A DNA stretch of 64,000 nucleotides from Histoplasma ohiense (GCA_017607445.1 JAEVHH010000003.1:3100001-3164000); one strand, 5' to 3'. Counted from the stretch's first letter, positions 30,033-44,140 are shown. Program-made: numbers and translations. The notes: a model not told the origin generated them from the sequence alone.

Positions 30033-31556
30033 GTGGTCATGAAGCTCTCAACACTCTTCCATCCACCCAAGGACATCGACACAGCCTACATCAGACCACT
30101 GGAGCCAGAGTCACTGATCAATTTTGTTACTGAAAAGACTGGCAAGAGACAGAGAAAGACTGTTACAATGTCTTCTTCAGTTCTCAAAGAAGTCAGTAAC
30201 AGCATTCTCATAGTCATCTCTCAGCTACAGAAGCAGTTTGAGAAGGCTCAACAGCAACAGAATCTGCAACAGAAGATTCTCATCAGATTGACAAAGACTC
30301 TGAACAGCTGAGTTGAGAAGAAGAAGCAGTCAGTCAATCAGAACTTTGTCTGAATCTTCTGTGAAAGATTCATTGCATATGTGACAGCAGATCTGAGTGC
30401 AGCATCAACTCTAAGAGAGAGTGCTGTCTTGAACACTCATTCATAGTCAAATCCAGCAAAGACAACTGTGAGAGAGCTGACTATCTGAGCAGACATTGCA
30501 CAGAAGAGGAAAAATTCTGTTCTCTCTGAAGCTATCTCTGTCAAAATTGCAGCTTTCTCAGCTGACAGAGCTAGTGAAGCTGACCTGCAGCTCAAGAACA
30601 TCAGTCAGTCAAGAAGCCTCACAGAGAGCACAAAGCAGCAGAAGAATTCATGAATTCTTATCATTCTTCAGTCAGAAAAATGAATTGCCCAGCTGCAGTC
30701 ATATGCTGTGCAGCAGATGATTGTTGCAAACATTCAGAAGATGAGAGATGTGACTAATGTGCTGAAGATGAAGCTCATCAGAATAGATTGAGTGATCATA
30801 TTAAGCAACAGAGGCATATATGATGCTCTGATCACTGAGAAGACAGTGGCTACTCTCTGTGAAGTTCTTGATGTCATGAAGATCTGGCTATCAGAGCAGT
30901 GGTACAATTATACTGTCTCAGAAGTTTCAGAATTCATTCAGAACTGAGAAGAGACAAGAATCTCCACAGACAAGATGATTGAGAAAGAGGTTCTGACTCA
31001 GGCAAAGATAAAATCAGTGAGCTGTCAATTCTTACAATATGAAGTGAATCTCAAGATAGAGAAGATTACATGAATTGTCTTCTTTCTCATCTCAGTGAAA
31101 GGCTTCTCACTCTTCAATGTCAGTGAGAGGGTCAGACTCATTGAGAAAAGACCACTGACAGTGAGATATGACTCAGAATGTCAGAGATACTGCCACTCAT
31201 CAAAGTGTGCACAACTGATGAGATGCTCCAACTGCAGTGAGCTCACAAGCTGACACAAGAAATCAACAGATGTGGAGTGCAAGAGAGCATCATAATATAT
31301 CAACTGCTGTCAACTCTACTCAGCTGAGCATCAGCACTGTTCTGCTGCACCCAGACATGTGAACAGCATCCTCAGACATCTAACTCAAAAGAAGCTAGCA
31401 GCTGTCCACTGTCTTGACAACAGATATCACAGAGATGCTCAGAAGTGGCAATCACTGCTGACACAGTCAGCATCAATGATCACAATGATGGTATCTACAC
31501 CATTCACTCAATCAACTCAGTCAACACAGCTCATCAGACTAGCACTCTGCAAGTGA
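30033..31556 (+). pseudogene. LC2 ORF1 (gag-like, CCHC)
   Basis: The frame starts at MVMKLST and spans 1,524 bp to TGA, the same length as in LC1 (52146-53669). A coiled-coil-like stretch rich in Gln and Glu (residues 60-95) is followed by a Cys/His-rich part near 31170-31350 (CSNCSEL, CCQLYSAEHQHC). This is the RNA-binding protein of the LINE particle. In-frame TGA codons stand mainly at Arg. The last TGA could itself be a mutated CGA, so the true end may be later. Confidence 0.7.
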
Positions 31557-31729
31557 GTGACTATTCAGAGCTTCATCAGTGAAGAGAACATCATCTGACA
31601 GATGATCTGCATCAGATGATGCTCAGTCTACACAGCAGAGCAGCAGTATAGCCAAACAGTCAAAGAGCAGTCTAGTCTCAGCATGCAGACAATAGATCTG
31701 AGATTCTTCAATCTCATTCTGCAGATGAA

Positions 31730-34700
31730 CTTTGACAGCAGCTCATCAAGTGACTTCTTATGCTAAAACATCAACATCAGTGACATAACTGATGCTGCAG
31801 AAACAATCAGCAGAAAAATTGTTCTCTGCAGATCTTTTGAGCAAATACAGTCAGAGCAGCTCTCTGTCACACAGCAGCTCTACAGCTTGCTTTCAAGCAG
31901 AGCTGTGAAGTGATCTGTATACAGAAGTCTTACACACACTCTGATATTAAGACTTCTAATCACTCAGCATATGAGTGCTTTGCACTCATAGACTGCTGAA
32001 ATGACACTAATCTGGAGCAGCAAGAGGAAAAGAGGCCTCAGATCATGACATATATATACAAGAATTCAAAGATAAGAGCACAGCAACATCAATCTGTGCA
32101 AAACAGAGATCTGCTGTGAATCAGTGTCAATGACTGCCACATTCTCAATGTGTACAGACAGTCTGAGACAGACACAGCCATGGACTATCTGATCAATTTG
32201 AGTCCACCAGCCCACTGTCTAGTAGATGGGGATTTCAATGTATGATATGATATCTTTGAATCAGAGGCAGTGAATCTGCACTGAGAAGAGGAGCTTGTTC
32301 AGTGGGTCAGTGAATATGAGATGGATTTTGTGAAAGAGGTAGATATTTCAACTCATATAACAGATCATGTGATTGATCTCATCTTCTTCAATGTGATCTT
32401 TGCTTTCACTTCAGTGTGCTAAGATTTACACTGCAGCTCAGATCATCAGTCTATAATTACTATACTGCTGACAACACCTCAGACACAGCAGAGCAGAGCT
32501 CAGATCAAGATCACAGACTCTCAGCTAAAGCTCTTTGCAGATCTTGTCAGAGATTTTATGATGAACATATTTTATTCAGATAAAGTTGAGAATGCAGCAC
32601 AGCTTGATGATCTGATTCAATACTTCACTCAGAATCTTCTGACTGCAGCTCAGACAGTCAGCAAGTCAGTGCAATAAAAGCAGACTACAGCTCTCTGATG
32701 AACAGCAGACTGCTGAAGAGTGCATTGAGAGCTCATCACTCATCAAACAGAGACTGCAAAGCACTGATTCAAGGACACAGTGTGCAAGATCAAGTGTGCA
32801 TACTGAAGACAGATGATCAATAAGATCAGAGATGGCAGAGATCTGTACTGAGTGATAGCATGACATGAGCTGAAACTCAATCTCAGAGCACTCTCTCTGA
32901 TGATTGAGAATCAAATCATAGAAGAGACAGCTGTCAAAGCTGAAGCACTTTGACAAATCATTCTGAAGTGATACAACTCAGCTGATGATCTGAAATACAA
33001 CTCATTGAATGATGAGCACTGAAGTGGCATGAAAAATCTGCTCTGAGATCTCTGAGTTGAGATGGAGGAGGTAGAGTGCAACATCATTGAAGTACAGAGT
33101 ATCTCTTCAAGTATGAATGGAATCACAGTGTGGCTGCTCAAGATATACTGACAGTATGTGTCTCTCTTTGTACAGCAGCTATACAACTGCTGCCTTCAAC
33201 TCTGTCACTTTCCACAAATCTGAAAGCTGATAGAGATGACAATGATATTTAAGATAGATAAGAGAAACAGAAGCTTGATCTGCTTCTGAAGACTCATTGT
33301 TCTTCTCTCAGTAATCTTCAAGAGGCTGAAATGCATTGTTGCAAGATGACTGATATACACAGCACTCATTCATGGTGTAGTCAGCTCACAGTATGAAGAA
33401 GCACTGCTCAGATGATTGACAATGAATCTGATAGCTGCTTTCACTCATAAAATGAAGACAGCTTTCACACAAAACAAGAAGATATTCATGATCACAATGA
33501 ATGTGCAGAGTGTCTTTGATGCTGTGCTGTGCAGATGACTGCTTCAGTGAATGACACAACAGAGATGACTGTATAAACTGCTACAACTCATTGACAGCTT
33601 TCTCACTGAATGCAGAGCTCAGATCTGACTGAAGAGGATTATCATAGCAGCACATCAGATACAATGTGATATGCCACAGAGATCTTCTCTGTCATCAATA
33701 CTGTTTCTTCTGTATCTGACAGAGCTGTTGTGGCAGAATCTGAAATTACACTTTGGCTATGCAGATGATCTGAATACTTGATGAGCTACACACTTGCTTG
33801 ACAGCAATACTACTCTTCTCAGCCATGATATACAGAGTATTCTGAGATGAAGGGAGACAAACAAGATGATCTTTACATCAGAGAAACTTGAGATAATTCA
33901 TCTCATAAGAAAGTGATACAATGAAGCACTGTCAGTGATTGTGTCAGAGAATCTGATCATACACTCTGTCACTGTTTCAGCTGAACAGAAGTCAGCACTC
34001 TGCTGACTGAGTGTACACTTTGACAGAAGACTCATCTGAAGATTATATATCTCTGTCTGAGCAAAGAAGACAAGAGCTGTGACTCAGCATATCTGAAGTC
34101 TAGAGAAGATCAGAGATGAGCTTTCAGCAGATGCTCTGCAGAAGATGATCACTATCTGTGTGATTTTCTTGCTGCTCTATGACACAGAGATCTGATACAG
34201 CAGCTGCATGCAGTCAGCAAAACACACAGACAGAAGTGAAGAAATCAGCTTCTGTCTAAGATAACATATAAGAACAATTGAGAAGATGCTTATCATGACA
34301 GTCAGAGAAGTTCTTTCAGTTTTTCATACAACATTCATTGCAACTCTATACTGAGATGCTGAGCTCTCATCAGTAATGATAGCTCTGAAGAAGGTCAAAA
34401 TGTGTTTCACAACAAAGCTTCAGATGATGAATGAGAGACATTCACTGATTTCATGAATAGCTTCTTCAATGATCACATGTGGAAGAGGAGCTGAAACTTG
34501 ACAGTATTCAAAGATCAAGATTCAGAGGTTGAAAGTGCTGCTGTCTGCAGTCAATAGATCCACACTTACCATTCCACACTATTCAGAGAGATGTGGAACA
34601 GATCTCACAGAGAATGTAGACAAAAAGAATGCTGTTCAGACATTCAAAAAATAATGAAAAAGTCAATCTTCAACAGATCTATATGTTTTCTCAGATGAAT

Positions 34701-35929
34701 CAGAACAGATTCTTGACAACAGCAGATGGATTGACTATGACTTTATAGTCTATCAGAGAAATAAACAGCTGATCAGCTTCTCAGCTGCACTGAGCTTTAT
34801 ATCATATATCTTCAACACTGAGACAGTTGATATCTGCTGTGCATTAGAGTGTGCAGTGAAGCTTCTATTCTGTGTCATAGATGACAGCATCAATTCTCAG
34901 ATCTGACTCTGTCTTGACAACATCTCAGTCATCTGAGACATACAGAACAGTGCAGCAGTCTTCTCAAACTGAGTCTACAGTCACTGTCACAAGCTTCTTA
35001 GACAATATAGTGTGAGTCTGAAATGAGTCTCTGAGTATATGAGAATAGAGAGCAATGAGAAAGCAGACTGTCTGATTAAGCAGACAGTCTCATCTACTGC
35101 AGTCTCAGTCTATGAACTTGAGATCATACTCACAGTCAGTGGGGTCTGCACAGTGATCAAGCAGCTCAGTCAAAAGACAGAGTGAGAGTGATGAAACAGA
35201 GTCTGTGAAAAGCTCTCTGACTGATATCAGAGCTGAAGATTCAGCAGACTGACTGTGAAATATCAAGTGAAGACTTCTTCAGAGCTCATCATGTCATGAT
35301 ATACTCTTCACTGCTGACTCACACTTTGCTCCTCTCATGGGGACTTTTTCTGATACTACAGATGCTTTCAGCATGCAGATGTGAGGCTCATCTGTGTCTG
35401 TGGACACAACAAGAGCTCAGAACATTTAATGCTCTGTTGACACTCACAGAGACACTTCCCTCACTGACTCAAAAGATCAGCAGCACAGCCACACAACTGA
35501 ACAACAGCTGTTGTCTATCTAGAGTCTCTGACCTCTACAGACTTTGTAAAACTGCTTGACCACACACAGTTCTACATACAGTACTGTATGAGATAATGCA
35601 GCTGTTTGAACACACACCATCTGACAGCCCCCCACAGCAGTTCCAAGTCTATACAGATGATACAGATAGCACAACATCTGATACAACTGATTCAATCAGT
35701 ACAATAGATTCAATCAATGCAATTGATACAAACAGTACAATTGATTCAATCAGTACAATTGACTCAATCAGTTCAATCAGTACAAATGATACAATCAGTT
35801 CAACTGATTCAATTGATACAATCAGTTCAACTGGTTCAATTGATACAAACAGTACAATTGGTACAATTGATACAATTGATTCAATCAGTTCAATCAGTTC
35901 AACTGATGCAAATGATTAAATCAGCATAA
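31730..35929 (+). pseudogene. LC2 ORF2: endonuclease, RT, RNase H, zinc finger
   Basis: The exact start is unclear. Endonuclease: CIQKSYTH near 31920, SAYECFALID near 31965, VNDCHILNVY near 32130, DGDFNV near 32225, SSDHQS near 32440. RT: YADDLNT at 33758. RNase H: VFSDESEQ near 34685, where DGS is usual. The terminal finger CVCGHNKSSEHLMLC is near 35390. The IQ-rich tail follows and the stop is TAA at 35927-35929. Many TGA codons. The domain order fits the Tad1 clade, but the protein is clearly different from LT ORF2. Confidence 0.8.
35660..35919 (+). repeat. 9-bp minisatellite in LC2 ORF2
   Basis: Units fit WCAAYYRRT, for example TCAATCAGT and ACAATTGAT, repeated more than 20 times without losing phase. 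The 9-bp length keeps the frame, so unit gain or loss only lengthens the protein tail. Confidence 0.85.
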
Positions 35930-36602
35930 TGAGCTCATCTGTTTCAACTAGCTGTGGTGTAATCAGTACAGTCTGTATGCTGACTCAGTTGATATGCTCT
36001 CAGCTGCAGATATGCATTCTTCTTCTCTCTTCTCACTGCTCTCTCTATTTCTCTCCACTTCTTTTCTCTCATGATTTTCTTCAGTGCTCTCTTCTCTCTC
36101 TCTCTCTGAGCTTGTGCTGGGTCACATGACTGCAAGATGTTACAGAGAGCACAGTCTTTTCTTCACTCTTCTCTTTATTTTTCTTTTCAGAACACTCACT
36201 TTTTCTTTTTTCTTTTGTCTATCTCATCTGTTTTTTCTCTACTGTTAGAAGCACAGACAGTTCTCAAATCAACTGAGAAAGTTATCTCTCTTCATTCACT
36301 GTAAAGTCTTTCAGACACAGCAGCAGTGGTTTCTCTTGGAAATCACACTATAGCTTCATCATGAATGATCATATGTCAGATCAGAAGTGGATGTGCAGCT
36401 CAGTAAAATTCTTTTCAATGAGCTGAGTCTTCTCAAGAGTTGTCATCTGAATTCTGTTTTCTTTCTCTCTGTGTACATAGAAAACTCTTCAGTGTAGCAT
36501 GTCTCCATGCCCTTTGAAAGGCTTCTGAAACACAGGCGCTGCCCGTGTTTTCTCCGGAATGTTAAACCAATACAAACAAACAAACAAAGCTCTGTCAGAT
36601 AC

Positions 36603-37295
36603 AGAAGAAACAGTATTGATGATAGAGAAGATCTCTGTAATGTGTCACATTGTATCTGATATGCTGCTGTGATGATCCTCTTCAGCTGAATCTGAGCTCT
36701 GTATTCAGTGAGAAAGCTGTTAATGAGTTGTAGTAGCTCATACAGTCATTTCTGTTGTGTCATCTGCTGAAGCAATTGTCTGCACAGCACAGCATCAAAG
36801 ACACTCTGCACATTCATTGTGATCATGAATATCTTCTTGTTTTGTGTGAAGACTGTCTTCATCTCATGAGTGAAAGCAGCTATCAGATTCATTGCTGATT
36901 GTCTGAGCAGTGTTTCTTCATACTATAAGCTGACTATATCATAAATGAGTGCTGTGTATATCAGTCATCTTGCAACAATGCATTTCAGCCTCTTGAAGAT
37001 TACTGAGAGAAGGGCAATGAGTCTTCAGAAGTGAATTGAGCTTTTATCTCTTTTATCTATCTTGAGTATCATTGTCATCTCTGCCAGCTTTCAGATTTGT
37101 GGAAAGTGGCAGAGCTGGAGGCAGCAGTTGTATAGCTGCTGTACAAAGAGAGACACATACTGTCAGCATGTTTTGAGCAGCTGCACTGTGATTTCATCTG
37201 TGTCTGAAGAGATACTCTGTACTTCAATGATATTGCACTCTATCTTCTTCATCTCAACTCAGAGGTTTCAGAGCAGGTTTCTCATGCCACTTCAG
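36603..37295 (-). pseudogene. LC1 ORF2 piece: RT
   Basis: It continues LC1 beyond LC2 and covers the central RT region, by alignment to LC2 33,010-33,720. It is cut at TTCAG (37291-37295) by Gy6. Confidence 0.85.
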
Positions 37296-37829
37296 TGTGA
37301 TGAATTAGCATCTGTTAGTAATTATCTTATGCAATCAACTCCTCTTCTGCATCTGTTTGTTTCTGACTGTTGTGATCTTGTGTAACCCTCGATGTTCTTC
37401 TGCTCTGTGCTTCATGCTCATATAGTTTCTAATGATTCTTCTGTGTAGCTCTTAACATTCTTTCACTCCATGCTCTGCACTCATATAGTCTCTAACAATT
37501 CTTTCATGTAGCTTCTAATATTCTCTCACTCTGTGTTTCACACTCATATAGTCTCTAATGATTCTTCTGTGTAGCTCTCAATGATTCCCCCATCCCACAC
37601 TCTGCATTTGTGTAGTTTCTAACAATTCTTACACATATCTCTTAATGTTCTTCCACTCTGTGCTTCACTGTGAAGCAGCTTCTGATATTCTTCCACTCTG
37701 AACTTTCCTCTATAAGAACTCTCTTTGTACAATCTTTTCTTCTGATTTCTTTTCTCTTTTCTTTCTTAATCAATTTGTAATCTGTAATTAGAATAGTATC
37801 AAATCATTAATTGAAGTACATCTGTTACA
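37296..37829 (+). repeat. Gy6 5' LTR (534 bp, four units)
   Basis: The outer part keeps CCCTCGATG. The self-priming element AATCAATTTGTAA is at 37768-37780, a perfect complement of the primer site 37830-37842. Confidence 0.95.
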
Positions 37830-38208
37830 TTACAAATTGATTCTTCTGTATTTTAGATCTGAGTGTCTCATTATTAGTTCTTACATCTGAGTGTATCATT
37901 TAAGGCCTGAGTGTCTTGTTATCAGTTCTTACACCCGAGTGTGTTGTTTACAGGCCTGAGTGTCTAGTTGTTACAAGAGATCCCTCATGGGTCTGAGTGT
38001 CTCTATTGTTAGTTATATAGACTGTCATGTCTAAGCATTTAAAACACAATCAATCATATTCTACAAGACTCAAGTGTCTACAAACTGTAACACTGTGAAT
38101 AGTGTTCATGAAGAAGCTTGATCAAGCTTAGCATCACAACACTGTGAATAGTGTCTGTGAGAGAATCAAGTGTCTACAAGTATTTCTTTTTCTTTTTTTT
38201 ATTATTAC
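37830..38208 (+). other. Gy6 leader
   Basis: It starts with the primer site (37830-37842). It holds AGGCCTGAGTGTCT-type hairpins, now imperfect, and the 16-bp palindrome at 38114-38129. Confidence 0.75.
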
Positions 38209-39240
38209 ATGTTCTTAGATATTGAAATAAACTATGAACAATTCTACAAACACCCATTACATCTGAACACAGTGGACAATAACTTAGACCTACAAAGCAT
38301 CCTTCAGCAGCAGACACTACAGATAACTGAATTGCAACAATGACTTGCTGAGATGAGCACTTCTATATTCATCATTTCTTCTACACCCACATCTCACAAA
38401 AAGCCCTCAAGAGAGAAGCTCTCAATCCTCAACAAATATGAAGAAGATCTAGCACTCTATCTCACATGAAAGTCAAAAATGAACATCAAATTGAACATCA
38501 ATGGACAAGCAATAGACTTGCTATCCAATCAAGTGTGGTATATTCATAGCAGATTGAATGGTGATGCATTAGCAAAATTTCAACCCTGGATGAGTCATTG
38601 TCAGAATCATCAGTGTACATCAGAGCTAGTCTTCTGACAACTCAACTCCCTCTTTCTCAATCCTACACTTCAAGCCAAGATGTTAGACTGGCTTAATCAA
38701 ACTTGTCAGATGAATGTTGTGTTGACAACTTATCTTTCTGAATTCAATTGCAAACTTCTAGAAGCAGATGGGCAAGACTGAAATGACACTGTCAAGATCA
38801 ATATATTGTTCAAGAACTTAAACTTTCAATTGCATAATCAAAATATAGAGCATCTGAAGCTCTCAACATACAACAAATTCTGTACTGATCTTCATCTGTT
38901 GAACAACAATCTGTCTCAGTTCCATGCACTTCAAAACCACAGAGAATTTCATCAAACAAATGTGTACACTTCAAACTGCTCTGCAGCACTCCCCACCTTC
39001 AAACCAGAATCAATGAACTGAATCCCACACATAAACACAAGTCACTCAAGGATCCCCAACATCTCAGAGAAGAATGCTGTCAATCAAATCATCAGAGAAG
39101 TCTGCATACACTGCAACAAGCCAGAGCACTTCACAAACCAATGTCTGAATGCAATCATTCCAAGTAAACCCCCCACATGTGTGAACACTGTGTCGCCCGT
39201 GGACAGGCAAGAACAGGGAAAAGACAAGCTCTTGCTCTAA
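38209..39240 (+). pseudogene. gag: Gy6 gag
   Basis: ATG at 38209 and TAA at 39238-39240, 1,032 bp. It keeps Trp (TGG) at the position that is TGA in Gy1 (4255). The knuckle (CIHCNKPEHFTNQC) is intact near 39105. The open stretch 38806-39021 is part of it. The slippery heptamer is at 39216-39222. Confidence 0.85.
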
Positions 39241-42200
39241 AATATGAACAAGAGCTCAAGAAGCAGAAAACTAGCTGAAGATTTGAGCAGAAGATGCAAG
39301 CAGACACAATCATGATCTCTGTCATTGTAAATAGTCTAGTCAATGTACAAGCAATGGTAGACAGTGGTTTCCTTCATTACACTCTTATAGACACTCAGCT
39401 GGTCAAGAAGCATAAGCTCCAATGTATCCTCTTTTTCAAGCCATATAAGCTTAGTGAATTTGATGGCCTCAGAGGATCAGCCTTCTACAACATGATAAGA
39501 TTTAACATCAATGTAGAAGGATATGAGAAAAAGAATGTATACACATACAAAATACAAGACCTTGAGTACAATCTAATGCTCAGTCTATCATGACTCACAG
39601 AATTTGAAACCTTGTTGAACACACACAACCACTGCCTTATTTTCCCAGAAGGTGACTGTGTTTACAAGAAGAATGTTGATAGAACCACTGATCTCACTCA
39701 GATATCAGCAGAAGCATACAAACTACTAACTCATCAAGCATATGAGAAGAAGAACATCCAAGTGTTTGCTGCTAGCATGACAGATATCAAAAAAGCATTA
39801 GAAAAGTTAGAACTTAAAAATCTCAAGAAATCACACAAGAAACTATCTGAATCATATGAAGACTTCACAGATGTGTTTGACAAGAAAGAAGCTGAAAAGC
39901 TTTTCTCTCATCAAGAACCCAGTATAGATCATATAATTGAGCTCATCAAGAAAGACAGTAAGGACCCACAATTACTCTGAAATCCTCTCTACAGCATGTT
40001 ATACAACAAGCTTCTCATTCTACAAAAAACACTCAACAGATTACTGAACAAAGACTTCATTTATGTTAGCAACTCACCCACCACAGCACTCATACTGTTT
40101 GCAAAGAAATCAGAAGAAGACTTACAATTCTGTGTTGACTACTAAGAACTCAACAAGATTACACAGAAGAATCAATACCCTCTTTCACTCATCAATGAAA
40201 TACTCAAACAAATAGAAAAAGCAAAATGATTTACAAAGCTTGACATCTCTGCAGCCTTCTATAAGATAAGAATTAATGAAGATGATGAATGACTAACCAC
40301 TTTTCATACATGTTACAGATTATACAAATGGACAGTGACTCTCTTTGAATTAGTGAACATCTCAAACATGTTTCAGAAATACATTAACTGAGCTCTACAA
40401 GACCTGCTCAATGAGATCATCTCAGTATACATAAACAATATTCTGATCTTCACTGATGGATCACTCACTGAGCATCACAAGCACATATGACAAGTGCTTG
40501 ACCATCTATGTAAAGTCAGACTGCAAGTGAACATTGACAAATGTGACTTTGAGACCAAGTCTACAACCTATCTAGAATTCATCATTGAAGCTGAAAAAGA
40601 TGTACACATGGATTCTAAGAAGATGGAAGCAATCCTCAACTGAAAGACATCAGTCTTGATAAAAGAGACTAGAAGCTTTCTAGAATTCATCAACTTCTAC
40701 TGAAGATTCATCAAAGACTTCTTCAATATTGTACAACCACTGACAGACCTGACTCAGAAAGATGCTGTATTTCAATGAACTGACAAAGCAGACACAGCAT
40801 TCAAAAAGCTGAAGCATATATTCACAAATGTCTTGATGCTGCAATCATTCAATTCAGATAAGCATACAATTCTCAAAACAGACATCTCAGATTATGTAGT
40901 AGACAGAGCACTAATATAATATGATAACAAAAATGTTCTACAACTCTGTGTCTTCATCTCAAAAAAGATGTCATTCACTGAATGCAACTACAAGATCTAC
41001 AACAAGGAGCTTCTAGTGATCATATAATATCTCAAGAAATGAAAGTTCAAACTTATGAGTGTTGAGAAATTTGAGATTGTTACTGATCATAAGAACTTAG
41101 AATACTTCACAACCACTCATAAGCTTATCAAAAGATATATGCATTGATTATTGTTTCTTAGCTGTTTTTCATTCACAATTTGTTATCAATCTGAAGTAGA
41201 GAACATTCTTGCAGATGCTCTGTCTCATCAAGAACAAGATATACCATCTGATGACTTAGATGACAGATGAAAATACTGAAAGCATCAATTAATCAACCCC
41301 ACAATCATAGAAAGTTCTATACAACCAGATGAACCCTGCATACATATCAATCAGTCTCAAGCCCAAGAACTCTCACTTGAAGAACAATGAAGACTAGCAG
41401 CAGAAGCAGATGAATTCTGACAACAAGTCATCAAAGTCATATAAAGCAAAGCACTCTGATTTCTCACAGATGTATATCCAAGAACAGATATCTCAGCATG
41501 TTCAATCAACAATGACAACTGCTTACACTTTCAAGATAGACAATGAGTTCCCAATTCAGAATCTCTACAAACACAGATCATGTAAGAAATTCATGACTCA
41601 TCAATGATCAGATACTCAAAATATGAAATCATGTACAACATCATCATCTGAGAATTCTACTGATCAGATATATCAAAAGACATACATCAGTTTGTATGCA
41701 ACTGTGATTGCTGCAGCTCAGTGATGATATGACATGAACATCAAAAAGAAATGCTGAAGCCTCTATCTGTCTCTGATCAAACTTGATGTAATATAGCTAT
41801 CAATTTTGCAGTTTTCTTGTCTGAGAGCAGAGGTTCTACAAATATTCTAGTCATTGTCAACTGACTCAGCAAGAGCATAATATTACAGTTCTGTGATAAG
41901 ATGAACACTGAAGTAGTTGCAGACATCTTCATCAGAAGTCTGTTCTATCATATACACAGCCTGTCTTCATTCATTGTATCAGATAGAGGCAGTCAATTCA
42001 TCAGCACACTCTGAGCCCACATATGCCAATTGCTAAGAATCAAACAAAAGTTGTCAACAGCATACCATTCAGAGACTGATGGAGCTACTGAGAGAATGAT
42101 ACAAACAGTAAAGAACATTCTTCATAAGTTCTGTAATTATACACAAAACAACTGAAGCAATCTACTGCTGTATGCTGAAATTGTGATTAACAGTTGAGAT

Positions 42201-42872
42201 TCTGCTATGACAGATGTAAGTTCATTCTTTCTTCTACACAGATATAACTTAGAGGTTCTGGACTTCTCCAAGACTTTCTGAGAAACCGCGTACACCCACA
42301 GCCTCATACAGACAGCAGAGAATATTGTGAGCAAACTGAAGAAAGTTCACAAATGAACAGAAGCTTCAATGATCAGCATTCAGCAAAATTACAAAGATCA
42401 AATGAACATTAGAAGAAGTTCTGCAATTCAATATTATATAGAAGACAAAATCTGACTGAATCTCAAGAACATAAGAACAGATCATCTCTTGTGTACACTA
42501 GATTATCATCACATCAAATATACAGTGAAGAAAGTGCTAGACACACACAATTATCAACTCAACATCTCATCTGACATCCACAACATCTTTCATACAAACC
42601 TGCTTCAATCCACAGCTGAGGATTCATTCCCCTCACAGAGAACCTTCAATTGACAGCTACTCATCATTGTAGAAGAAGACAACAAACTCAAGTGGGAAAT
42701 TGAAGCAATTTTTGACAATAGAATCAATCATCACTGCTGCAAATACCTTATCAAATGAGTAGAATACAATCATTCAATCTGAGAATCTGCATCTGCTTTG
42801 AAGGACACTGCTGCCCTCAACATCTACAAATCCTCACTCACTCTGATAGAGAGGGATAATGTGACAAGTTAG
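39223..42872 (+). pseudogene. pol: Gy6 pol
   Basis: Protease VDSG near 39360. The RT catalytic box reads YINN at 40428-40439. The RT block near 40130 shows CAA and TAA where Gy1 has TGA, which points to CGA in the ancestor. Integrase lies at about 41,600-42,150 and the chromodomain near 42,690-42,830. The stop TAG (42870-42872) is in the 3' LTR. Many stops. Confidence 0.85.
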
Positions 42873-43393
42873 CATTCATTAGTAATTATCTTACATAATC
42901 AACTTCTTTTCTACATCCACTCATTTCTGGCTGTTGTGATCTCATGTAATTCTCAATGTTCTTCCACTTCATGCTCCACACTCATATAGTTTCTAATGAT
43001 TCTTTCATGTAGCTCTTAACATTCTTTCACTCTGTGCTCCACACTTGTGTAGTCTCTAATGATTCTTTCACATAGCTTCTAATGTTCTTCTGCTCTGTGT
43101 TCTGCACTCATATAGTCTCTAACAATTCTTCTGTATAGCTCTCAATGATTCCCCCACCCCACACTTCACACTTGTGTAGTTTCTAACAATTCTTACACAT
43201 ATTCCTTAATATTCTTTCACTCTGTGCTTCACTGTGGAGCAGCTTCTGATATTCTTCCACTCTGAACTTTTCTCTATAAGAATCCTTTTCATATGACCTT
43301 TTCTTCTGATTTCTTTTCTCTTTCCTTTCTTAATCAATTTGTAATCTGTAATTAGAATAGTATCAAATCATTAATCGAAGTACGCCCGTTACA
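42860..43393 (+). repeat. Gy6 3' LTR (534 bp)
   Basis: The outer end keeps ATCGAAGTACGCCCGTTACA, with three CG. The same place in the 5' LTR reads ATTGAAGTACATCTGTTACA, with none. Confidence 0.95.
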
Positions 43394-43398
43394 TTCAG

Positions 43399-44140
43399 TG
43401 CTCATCATTCAATGAGTTGTATTTCAGATCATTGACTGAGTTGTATCACTTCAGAATGACTTGCTGAAGTGTCTCAGCTTTGACAGCTGTCTCTTCTATG
43501 ATCTGATCCCCAACCATCAGAGAGAGTGCTCTGAGATTGAGTTTCAGTTCATGTTATGCTATCACTCAGTACAGATCTCTGCCATTTCTGACCTCATTGA
43601 TCATCTGTCTTCAGTATACACATTTGATCTTGCACACTGTGTTCTTGAACTGATGCTTTGCAGTCTCTGTCTGATGAGTGATGAGCTCTTGATGTGCTCT
43701 TCAGCAGTCTGCTGTTCATCAGAGAGCTGTAGTCTGTTTTTGTTGCACTGACTTGCTGACTGTCTGAGCTGCAGTCAGAAGATTCTGAGTGAAGTGTTGA
43801 ATCAGATCATCAAACTGTGCTGCATTCTCAACTCTATCTGAGTAAGATATGTTCATTATGAGATCTCTGACAAGATCTGCAAAGGGCTTCAGCTGAGAGT
43901 CTGTGACCTTGATCTGAGCTCTGCTCTGCTGTGTCTGAGGTGTTGTCAGCAGCATAATAATCATAGACTGATGGTCTGAGCTGCAGTGTAAATCTTGGCA
44001 CACTGAAGTGGAAGCAAAGATCACATTGAAGAAGATGAGATCAATCATATAATCTGCTGTATGAGTTGAAATGTCTACCTCTCTCACAAAGTTCATTCTG
44101 TGTTCACTGATCCACTGGACAAGCTCCCCTCCTCAGTGCA
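43399..44140 (-). pseudogene. LC1 ORF2 piece: endonuclease end to RT start
   Basis: It continues LC1 after Gy6. An open stretch (43719-44096) holds the SSDHQS endonuclease motif and the linker to the RT. It is cut by LT3, with the 16-bp duplication TCCCCTCCTCAGTGCA at 44125-44140 and 51410-51425. Confidence 0.85.

Larger units (their letters stand above)
29887..36587 (+). mobile_element. LC2: full-length LINE, (CAAA)n tail
   Basis: 6,701 bp, inserted into LC1 in the opposite direction with a 15-bp duplication (29872-29886, 36588-36602). The 5' end CATCCTTACAACTACTCATG matches the LC1 5' end at 53816. It holds a 5' UTR of about 146 bp, ORF1, ORF2, a 3' UTR (about 35930-36570) and the tail ACAAACAAACAAACAAA. 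The 3' edge keeps CG (GGCGC, CCCGTG, TCCGG). It is RIP-mutated throughout. Confidence 0.9.
37296..43393 (+). mobile_element. Gy6: full-length chromovirus
   Basis: 6,098 bp with the duplication TTCAG (37291-37295, 43394-43398) inside LC1. Both LTRs are 534 bp. Many codons have been changed in the G-to-A sense (CGA read as CAA), where Gy1 shows TGA at the same places, so the two strands were hit differently. Confidence 0.95.

Noticed and set aside
35596..35919. Ser/Thr/Ile/Asp-rich frame through the LC minisatellite (also 26857-27312).
   Set aside because: It is out of phase with the RT, RNase H and zinc-finger frame of LC2; the Gln-rich frame continues the protein.
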